Below, in pieces: positions 15,943 through 22,466 of a stretch of 29,003 nucleotides of DNA. Source of the stretch: JAPLFM01 sp964650885 (lineage in GTDB: Bacteria > Bacteroidota > Ignavibacteria > Kapaibacteriales > UBA2268); NCBI GenBank assembly GCA_964650885.1, contig CAZYXG010000033.1, positions 1 to 29,003 on the forward strand, read 5' to 3'. The position numbers were made by a program, and so were the translations under genes. How positions within the stretch are numbered: the first letter of the stretch is position 1; every line of letters starts with the position of its first letter. The notes under the pieces were generated by a model that made no database searches, was not told where the DNA came from, and saw nothing but the letters and a program-made list of their open reading frames with translations.

Positions 15943-18519
15943 ATGAAAAAATTATTTCTTTTGCTTATACTTGTCTGTGCAACAAGTAGTTCAATCTTTG
16001 CACAAAGTTTTCGAGAAGTTTCTCTTGAAATGGGAGTAAACCAAATCTTTTATAATTCTGGTTTCTTCGGTGGCGGTGCTGCTTTATTCGATTACAACAA
16101 TGATGGCTATACAGATATATATATGACTGGTGGCTTGAGTTCAGATCGGTTATATAGAAATGAAGGAAATGGGAAGTTTACTGATGTTTCTACTGAAACT
16201 AAAATAGATGCAAAGAGAGCTTCTGGTTCATTATCAATGGGTGTAATTACTGGCGATTTTAATAATGACGGCTTTGAAGATATATATGTAACTTTCTATT
16301 TGGGAATACACGATTTCTTATACAAAAATCTTGGTAATGGTACTTTTGAAGAAATTGGCGAAAAAGCTGGGTTCAAACAAACAAATTGGAGTATGGGAGC
16401 TTGCTTTATTGATGTAAATAACGATGGATATTTAGATGTTTACGCAACTCTTTATTCTGCAAATACTCAAGAAGTAGCTTTAGATAGACATAGTTTATAT
16501 ATTAACAACAAAAATGAGACCTTCACTGAAAGTGCTATTAAATATGGTGTTCAACTTAAAGGGACATTTGGATTGGCTGTACAAGCAACTGATTTTGATT
16601 TAGACAATGATTTAGACATAATGGTTGCAAATGACTTCGGTATGATTGTAGACCCAAATAAACTATATGAAAACCTTTATCCAAAAGATTCTCTAAAAGA
16701 GATGTCGGCTGCGGCTGGAGTGGATGCTGCAATTTATGGTATGGGTATTGGAACTGTGGATATTGACGAAGACGGCGATTTTGATTATTATGTTACTTCA
16801 ATTGGTAAGAATAGATTTTTCAGAAATAATGGCAATAAGACTTTCGACAATATTGCAGAAGGAAATATAATTGAACACGGTTTCGTTGGGACAGCACTTT
16901 CAACTTCTTGGTCTCCAATCTTTATTGATTATAATAACGATACCCACCCCGATTTAGCAATGACTACTGGATTTGTAGGTGAACCAAACTCTATGCTTTA
17001 TGATCCAAATAAACTTTGGAAAAATAGTGGTATGGGAGTTTTTACCGATGTAACTGCCGAGAATAATTTCGGCGAGACTACAAAAAGCCGTGGTATGGCT
17101 ATGGGTGATTTGAATAACGATGGCATGATGGATTTAGTGATAGCAAATCTCGAATCTGACCCTGGCACAGCAAACAGAAATACTATATATTTAAATCAAG
17201 ATAACTCAGGTAATAAATGGTTTAAGGTAAAGTTAATTGGTAAAACAGTTAATCGCAGTGCAATTGGTTGCCGTGCGACTGCTTATGTTGCTGGCAGGCA
17301 ATTAATCAGAGAAGTAGAAGGCGGGGGCGGTAATCACTTATCTCACAGCACTAAAACTTTGCACTGGGGTATGGCAAAATATAATAAAATTGACTCTCTT
17401 AAAATCACTTGGCTTGGTGGGACAAAACAAACAATTTACAATTTGCCAACTAATGTTGAAGTAAGAGTAACTCAAAACACAAAAATCCAATTAGTAACTT
17501 ATTCCAGTGTTACACTTTGCAAAGGGAGTGTTTACGAAGGGACTACTTATAACAATTCTCAAAAAGTAGTTTTGAATAAAACTTCTATTCAGGGATATGA
17601 TAGTTTAGTTTATGTTTACGTGAAAGTTAATCCAACTTACGACAACAAATCAAATGTAGGAATTTGCAAAGGTGATTCATATCGTGGAATGAAATTAACA
17701 AAGGATACAGTTTTTGTAGATAATTTGAAAACATTTACTGGTTGTGATAGTGTTTCTACATTTACTGTAACTATAAATATGCCTTCTGCTTCTATTCAAA
17801 ATCTTTCATTCTGCGATGTCGCAGATTACGATGGAAAAATATATACAACTTCCAGAGCTATAACAAAAACAACAAAAAATGTAGTTGGTTGCGACAGTGT
17901 GATGACAGTTAATTTGACTGTCAACAAATCTAAAACCACTAATGAAACTGTTTCACTTTGCTCTGGTGATAGCTACTTAGGTAAAGCTTACACTTCAGAT
18001 AATGACTTAATAATTCCTTTAAAAACAAGTGTAGGTTGTGATAGCGTTCATAGTGTATCTATTAAAGTGAAGCAAGAAGTTAAGCTTTTTAGAGACACAT
18101 TGATTTTTGCAGGAGCAATGTATGATGGAGTTAAATACGATAGTGCAGATGCTGATTATGAATTCTCTAAAATTATTAAGAGTGGAGCTGCTAATGGTTG
18201 CGATAGTACTTATATCGTAAAACTTAGAGTAAGGACACTGAAAAGTGTTATCAGCGAAAATCAGTTTGCTTCTTTAAAAACATTCTCAATAGGGAATCAA
18301 CAGTATCAAATAGCTTATTCATTAAGCAAAGAAAGTCCAGTTCAAATTTCTATTCTGAATACAAACGGAATTGAAGTATTATCGTATAATCTTGGACATA
18401 CAAATGTTGGAGATTACAAACTGAACTTCAATGCACAACAATTTGCCAAGGGTGCATACTTCATCACAATGAAGCTTAACTCTGGAGTGTTAACTCAGAA
18501 ATTGATTGTTGTTGAGTAA
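15943..18519 (+). CDS. Secreted FG-GAP/ASPIC-UnbV protein with GCDS modules and T9SS tail, paralogue 2
   Basis: An 858-residue protein with the same domain order as its neighbours. It has a signal peptide (MKKLFLLLILV..., ending SIFAQ) and seven DxDxDG-type loops (DYNNDGYTD, DFNNDGFED, DVNNDGYLD, DFDLDNDLD, DIDEDGDFD, DYNNDTHPD, DLNNDGMMD). An ASPIC/UnbV domain follows from about residue 436 (NRSAIGCRA, REVEGGGG, LHWGMA), then five Cys/GCDS modules at 521-763 and a T9SS tail ending KLIVVE. It starts 48 bp after paralogue 1 with no terminator between, so the two are probably on one transcript. In the ASPIC domain it differs from the other two (GCRATAYVAGRQLIRE against GTRA...AGGR...FLKE), while its propeller is close to paralogue 3. 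No catalytic residues recognised; most likely a calcium-stabilised surface binding protein. Confidence 0.88.
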   Translation: MKKLFLLLILVCATSSSIFAQSFREVSLEMGVNQIFYNSGFFGGGAALFDYNNDGYTDIYMTGGLSSDRLYRNEGNGKFTDVSTETKIDAKRASGSLSMGVITGDFNNDGFEDIYVTFYLGIHDFLYKNLGNGTFEEIGEKAGFKQTNWSMGACFIDVNNDGYLDVYATLYSANTQEVALDRHSLYINNKNETFTESAIKYGVQLKGTFGLAVQATDFDLDNDLDIMVANDFGMIVDPNKLYENLYPKDSLKEMSAAAGVDAAIYGMGIGTVDIDEDGDFDYYVTSIGKNRFFRNNGNKTFDNIAEGNIIEHGFVGTALSTSWSPIFIDYNNDTHPDLAMTTGFVGEPNSMLYDPNKLWKNSGMGVFTDVTAENNFGETTKSRGMAMGDLNNDGMMDLVIANLESDPGTANRNTIYLNQDNSGNKWFKVKLIGKTVNRSAIGCRATAYVAGRQLIREVEGGGGNHLSHSTKTLHWGMAKYNKIDSLKITWLGGTKQTIYNLPTNVEVRVTQNTKIQLVTYSSVTLCKGSVYEGTTYNNSQKVVLNKTSIQGYDSLVYVYVKVNPTYDNKSNVGICKGDSYRGMKLTKDTVFVDNLKTFTGCDSVSTFTVTINMPSASIQNLSFCDVADYDGKIYTTSRAITKTTKNVVGCDSVMTVNLTVNKSKTTNETVSLCSGDSYLGKAYTSDNDLIIPLKTSVGCDSVHSVSIKVKQEVKLFRDTLIFAGAMYDGVKYDSADADYEFSKIIKSGAANGCDSTYIVKLRVRTLKSVISENQFASLKTFSIGNQQYQIAYSLSKESPVQISILNTNGIEVLSYNLGHTNVGDYKLNFNAQQFAKGAYFITMKLNSGVLTQKLIVVE
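17503..18231 (+). repeat. Five tandem Cys/GCDS modules in paralogue 2
   Basis: Same five-module layout as in paralogue 1. The first Cys is present in modules 1-4 (TLCKGS, GICKGD, SFCDVA, SLCSGD) and absent in module 5 (LIFAGAMY). The second is absent in module 1 (GYDS) and present as GCDS in modules 2-5. Confidence 0.8.
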
Positions 18520-18540
18520 GAAATTTTAAGACAAATCATT

Positions 18541-18567
18541 GTGGTGCAATTGAATAAATTGCACCAC
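18541..18567 (+). terminator. Hairpin between paralogues 2 and 3, possible weak terminator or attenuator
   Basis: A perfect 11-bp stem pairs 18541-18551 (GTGGTGCAATT) with 18557-18567 around a 5-nt loop, followed by TTAATTTAAT rather than a clean T-run. It starts 21 bp after the stop of paralogue 2 and ends 20 bp before the ATG of paralogue 3. It may partly stop transcription, protect the upstream message from decay, or set the level of the third gene. Confidence 0.55.
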
Positions 18568-18587
18568 TTAATTTAATAGGTTTAAAA

Positions 18588-21167
18588 ATGAAAAAAATTA
18601 TTTTATGTTTAATTATTGTTTTCACTTCCATTACTTTCTTGCAATCTCAAGATTTCAAAGATGTTGCAAAAGAAATGGGAATAAATCATTTCCTTTTTAG
18701 TCCTACTTTCGTTGGTGGAGGGGTGGCTATCTTTGATTATAACAATGATGGCTGGATGGACTTATATATGACTGGCGGTATTTACCCAGATAAGTTATAT
18801 AGAAATGATGGTAACGGGAAATTCACAAACGTAAGTGCAGAAGCAGGTATCAAATTAGTGCCTAGAGCATCTTCAGTCCAAACTATGGGTGTTACAACTG
18901 GAGACTTCAATAACGATGGGTTCGAGGATATTTATGTAACTATGTACCTCAACTCTAAAGATTTCTTGTATAAGAACTTAGGTAATGGTACATTTCAGGA
19001 AATATCTGATGATGCTGGGTTGAAATTTACTTCTTGGAGTATGGGCGCCTGCTTTATAGATATTAATCTTGATGGTTATTTAGATATTTACACCACTCTT
19101 TATTCTGCCAATACTCAGTCTTTTACAGATGAAAAACATAAAATATATATCAACAACAAGAATGAAACTTTCACAGATAAAACCGAAAAATATGGGTTAA
19201 CTGATAGTGCTGTTTTTGGATTGGCTGTACAAGCAACTGACTTCGACAATGACAATGATGTTGATATAATGGTGGCAAATGATTTTGGTTTCTTACTTTT
19301 ACCAAATCAATTATATGAAAATATGTATCCAAAAGATACATTACATGAAATTTCTCAAAAAGCTGGAATAGATGCTGCAATCTTTGGAATGGGAATAGGC
19401 TCAGTAGATATTGATGAAGATGGAGACTTTGAATACTATTTCACAAATATTGGTAAGAATAAGTTTTATAGAAATAACGGAAATAAAACATTCACCAATA
19501 TTGCCGAAGAAACTGGGATTGAACACGGTTTTGTTGGGACTCAACGCTCTACTTCTTGGTCACCAATTTTTATTGATTATGACAATGACACTCATATGGA
19601 TTTTGCCTTAACTAATGGTTTTGTCGGAGAATCAAATACTAATTTGCAAGACCCAAATAAGCTTTGGAGAAATAAAGGAAATGGAAAATTTGAAGATGTA
19701 TCGGATATAAATGGCTTCGTAGATCCATCAAAATCCAGAGGAATGGCGATGGGTGATTTGAATAACGATGGCAAAATAGATTTAGTAGTAGTTAATTTAG
19801 AAACTGATCCTCAAACTCCTAACAATAATAGAGTATATCTTAATTATAACAAAAGCACCAATAACTGGTTCAATTTAAAATTAGAAGGTACTACTGCAAA
19901 TCGAAGTGCTATTGGTACTAGAGCAATTGCTTATGCAGGCGGAAGATTGTTTTTAAAAGAAGTGGAAGGCGGTGGTGGTGCCCATCTTTCTAACAACTCT
20001 CGTATCCAGCATTGGGGGATGGGGACATTCAAAAAAATAGACTCATTGAAAATTATTTGGCCTGGTGGTGCTACTCAGAAGTTTACAAATCTGCCAGTGA
20101 ATGTACAATTACAAGTTAAACAAGACACAAAAGCAGAAATAGTAAGCACTAAAAATGTTACACTTTGCAAAGGTGACATATACGACGGAAAGGTTTATAA
20201 TGAATCTGTCAAATTAGAAAACAAATCAATTGCACAAAATGGTATGGATAGTATTGCTAAAATTAATATTTTAGTAAACCCAACCTATCAAATTACTAGT
20301 AATGTTGGTATTTGTCTAGGCGAAAAGTTTAGAGATTTGACTTTGACAAAAGATACTGTTATTATTTATAATTTAAAATCTTTAACTGGTTGCGATAGTA
20401 TCTGTACCTACAAATTAACTGTGTATCAGCCAATTACTGTTAATCAAACTCTAAGTTTCTGCGATTTCGCAAAAATTGACAATATAAACTATACATCTTC
20501 GCGCACTATATCAAAAACTGTAAAAACTACTGTTGGCTGCGATAGCACAATGGTTACAGATTTGATAATTAATAAATCTGTTGCTACTGATGAAACTGTT
20601 TCAATTTGTTCGGGCGACACTTACAAAGGCAAGATTTACACATCGAACGACAACTTGCTACTTAGTTTAAAATCAAATGCTGGGTGCGACAGTATTCATA
20701 CTGTCCAAATTAATGTGAAGCAAATTGTTAATCATTATTCAGATGTAAAAATTAATGTAGGTGAATCTTTTGAAGGTATTAAGTATGACACTGCAAAAAA
20801 TTACTACTCTATTACAAAAGTAATAAAAAATGGTGGGGCAAACGGTTGCGATAGTATTTTTGTTGTGAGATTAAGAGTACAAGATGCTTCTAGTGTGGAA
20901 AGCTCAAATGAATTTGCAATATTGAAAGTAACTCCTTTGGGAAATAACACTTATCAAATTGCCTATTCATTGGCAAAAGAAACTCCAGTTAGAATTGCTA
21001 TCATAAATTCAAACGGAAGCGAAGTTGCAAATTATAATCTTGGAAATATTGCCACAGGTGAATATAAGCTTGACTTTGCAGCAAACAATCTTGCAAAAGG
21101 TGCTTATTTTGTTACAATGAAATTAAATTCTGGAGTGTTAACTCAGAAGCTAGTAATTATTGAATAA
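18588..21167 (+). CDS. Secreted FG-GAP/ASPIC-UnbV protein with GCDS modules and T9SS tail, paralogue 3
   Basis: An 859-residue protein. It has a signal peptide (MKKIILCLIIVF..., ending FLQSQ) and seven propeller calcium loops (DYNNDGWMD, DFNNDGFED, DINLDGYLD, DFDNDNDVD, DIDEDGDFE, DYDNDTHMD, DLNNDGKID). An ASPIC/UnbV domain (NRSAIGTRA, LKEVEGGGG, HWGMG) starts near residue 437. Five Cys/GCDS modules lie at 523-767, and the T9SS tail ends KLVIIE. Its propeller and sorting tail follow paralogue 2 (SMGACFID, TLYSANTQ, FGLAVQATDFD, MKLNSGVLTQKL). Its ASPIC domain and last module follow paralogue 1 (FLKEVEGGGG, LSNNSR, NGGxNGCDS, RLRVQDA). It is the last gene of the array; a strong terminator follows. 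Surface location is expected, ligand unknown. Confidence 0.88.
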   Translation: MKKIILCLIIVFTSITFLQSQDFKDVAKEMGINHFLFSPTFVGGGVAIFDYNNDGWMDLYMTGGIYPDKLYRNDGNGKFTNVSAEAGIKLVPRASSVQTMGVTTGDFNNDGFEDIYVTMYLNSKDFLYKNLGNGTFQEISDDAGLKFTSWSMGACFIDINLDGYLDIYTTLYSANTQSFTDEKHKIYINNKNETFTDKTEKYGLTDSAVFGLAVQATDFDNDNDVDIMVANDFGFLLLPNQLYENMYPKDTLHEISQKAGIDAAIFGMGIGSVDIDEDGDFEYYFTNIGKNKFYRNNGNKTFTNIAEETGIEHGFVGTQRSTSWSPIFIDYDNDTHMDFALTNGFVGESNTNLQDPNKLWRNKGNGKFEDVSDINGFVDPSKSRGMAMGDLNNDGKIDLVVVNLETDPQTPNNNRVYLNYNKSTNNWFNLKLEGTTANRSAIGTRAIAYAGGRLFLKEVEGGGGAHLSNNSRIQHWGMGTFKKIDSLKIIWPGGATQKFTNLPVNVQLQVKQDTKAEIVSTKNVTLCKGDIYDGKVYNESVKLENKSIAQNGMDSIAKINILVNPTYQITSNVGICLGEKFRDLTLTKDTVIIYNLKSLTGCDSICTYKLTVYQPITVNQTLSFCDFAKIDNINYTSSRTISKTVKTTVGCDSTMVTDLIINKSVATDETVSICSGDTYKGKIYTSNDNLLLSLKSNAGCDSIHTVQINVKQIVNHYSDVKINVGESFEGIKYDTAKNYYSITKVIKNGGANGCDSIFVVRLRVQDASSVESSNEFAILKVTPLGNNTYQIAYSLAKETPVRIAIINSNGSEVANYNLGNIATGEYKLDFAANNLAKGAYFVTMKLNSGVLTQKLVIIE
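20154..20888 (+). repeat. Five tandem Cys/GCDS modules in paralogue 3
   Basis: Same layout again. Module 1 has CKGD but GMDS in place of GCDS, modules 2-4 have both cysteines, and module 5 has GCDS but VGESF in place of the first Cys motif. Module 2 has one extra cysteine just after GCDS (CDSICTY), not seen in the other two paralogues. Confidence 0.8.
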
Positions 21168-21194
21168 ACAAAGTTTCACAAAACTTAGATTATC

Positions 21195-21229
21195 AAAAGC
21201 CATCTCGCTAAAAATGAGATGGCTTTTTT
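21195..21229 (+). terminator. Strong intrinsic terminator closing the paralogue array
   Basis: A perfect 12-bp stem pairs 21195-21206 with 21216-21227 (AAAAGCCATCTC / GAGATGGCTTTT) around a 9-nt loop, with a T-run to 21229. It begins 28 bp after the stop codon of paralogue 3. Confidence 0.9.
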
Positions 21230-21260
21230 GTTGAATGTAATAAATATTCATTTGTTATTT

Positions 21261-21280
21261 TAGTGCTTTCTAAAGCACTA
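21261..21280. promoter_or_regulatory. 20-bp perfect palindrome upstream of the acyltransferase
   Basis: TAGTGCTTTCTAAAGCACTA is two 9-nt arms around CT, ending 29 bp before the ATG at 21310. The 2-nt centre makes it a poor RNA hairpin, and no T-run follows, so a dimeric-regulator operator is a reasonable reading. No second copy was noticed in the window. Confidence 0.35.
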
Positions 21281-21309
21281 CAACAGTAAAGATTAGTAAA
21301 AATAGCCTG

Positions 21310-22359
21310 ATGCAAGTAATCGAACAGAAGAATAGATTCCTAGAATTAGATGCCCTTCGTGGTATTGCCTCGCTAATAGTGGTGCTATTCCATAGCACAA
21401 TGTTTCGTCCAGAGGCCCAAATTGGATTCAAATTGGGGGTAATGGGGGTTGATTTATTCTTTATTATTAGTGGCTTTGTAATTTTTATGAGTATCAATAA
21501 AGTTACTAGCGGTAAAGAATTTGTAATCAATAGAGTGAGTAGACTATACCCTACATACTGGGCAGCCGTGTGTTTTTCTTTCTTATTGAAAAATCTTTAT
21601 GTAATGATTTATCCTGTTAATCAATATGCAAAAATAGAATCTCTCCAATTTGCTGCCAATTTGACTATGTTTCAGTATTACTTAAGAATTCCAGATATAG
21701 AAGATCCATATTGGACCATGATTATAGAAATGCTTTTTTATATAGGCATCCTTGCTCTCTATCAGCTAAAAAAACTTAAACATCTAACTTCAATCGGCTT
21801 AGCACTAATTATAGTAATTGTTCCCCTTTCATTTTTTTTCAAAGATGAATTACTATTTAAAAGGTTAATGCTAATTATTCCACTTTGGCAGTATGTACCA
21901 TTATTTTTAGCAGGAACACTTTTTTATAAAATCTTCTATGGATTAGAAAACAATCGAAAGAATTATGCAATTCTAATATTATGTTTTTTAGCCCAAATAT
22001 TTCTGTATTCAAATACTTACAGATACATTAATTTCATAACCCAAACCGAATACACGTTAACGCTAACAGTATTTTTCAGCTTGTTTATACTTTTTGTGAA
22101 TAATAAACTTAAGTACATTGTAAGTCCAGTTTCTCTATACTTTGGTAAGATTTCATTCGCATTATATCTAACTCATCAATTTCTAAGCTTCAACTTCTTA
22201 ATTCCAACACTTGTAGAAAAGTGGCATTGGAATTTTTGGATAGCAACTCTTTGTGTTTCTTTACCAATATCCATAATTTTGGCAAGCACCATTACATATT
22301 TTATAGAAATTCCACTTGGCAAAAAAATGAAGAGCTATTTAAAAGCTAAGTTTGGTTAG
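21310..22359 (+). CDS. Membrane acyltransferase, acyltransferase-3 (OafA/YrhL) family
   Basis: A 349-residue integral inner-membrane protein with about ten hydrophobic segments. The N-terminal family block LDALRGIASLIVVLFHS gives Arg17 and the catalytic-type His28. GVDLFFIISGFV (46-57) and the RVSRLYP block (75-81) also match the acyltransferase-3 family, and the length is typical of members without an extra SGNH domain. These enzymes move an acyl group (often acetyl) across the inner membrane onto a sugar of O-antigen, peptidoglycan or another exported glycan. The acceptor here is unknown, and no glycan gene cluster adjoins it. It stands alone, with a terminator 80 bp upstream and a separate candidate promoter for maeB downstream. 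A palindrome lies in its leader. Confidence 0.87.
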   Translation: MQVIEQKNRFLELDALRGIASLIVVLFHSTMFRPEAQIGFKLGVMGVDLFFIISGFVIFMSINKVTSGKEFVINRVSRLYPTYWAAVCFSFLLKNLYVMIYPVNQYAKIESLQFAANLTMFQYYLRIPDIEDPYWTMIIEMLFYIGILALYQLKKLKHLTSIGLALIIVIVPLSFFFKDELLFKRLMLIIPLWQYVPLFLAGTLFYKIFYGLENNRKNYAILILCFLAQIFLYSNTYRYINFITQTEYTLTLTVFFSLFILFVNNKLKYIVSPVSLYFGKISFALYLTHQFLSFNFLIPTLVEKWHWNFWIATLCVSLPISIILASTITYFIEIPLGKKMKSYLKAKFG

Positions 22360-22403
22360 ATTGTTCCGACTTCCCTATCTTATTACACTTTTCTTTTCCT
22401 ATG

Positions 22404-22436
22404 TTGGTCTTTAGTTCAAACAATTTCTTAAATTTG
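22404..22436 (+). promoter_or_regulatory. Candidate Bacteroidota-type promoter of maeB
   Basis: TTG at 22404-22406 and TAAATTTG (TAnnTTTG) at 22429-22436 are 22 nt apart, and the -7 box ends 30 bp before the ATG at 22467. This is one of the two best promoter matches in the window and implies a leader of about 24 nt. Confidence 0.5.
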
Positions 22437-22466
22437 TAATCATAATTATTACTAAGATGTGGCAAA

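Larger units (their letters stand above)
13315..21167 (+). repeat. Tandem array of three paralogous genes, about 2.6 kb per unit
   Basis: Three head-to-tail genes of 859, 858 and 859 codons with the same domain order and near-identical length. They differ widely at DNA level but keep patches of identity: a shared 20-nt run (TCTGGAGTGTTAACTCAGAA) lies just before the stop codons of units 2 and 3. The array most likely arose by two duplications. Confidence 0.9.

Noticed and set aside
13315..21167. Array read as a transposon, CRISPR or toxin-repeat locus
   Set aside because: The repeats are whole coding genes with matching domains; there are no terminal inverted repeats, transposase, short direct repeats or immunity gene.
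21270..21530. Minus-strand frame across the acyltransferase start
   Set aside because: It overlaps the conserved N-terminal acyltransferase block and the palindrome, and has low-complexity Ile/Thr/Asn content with no domain.
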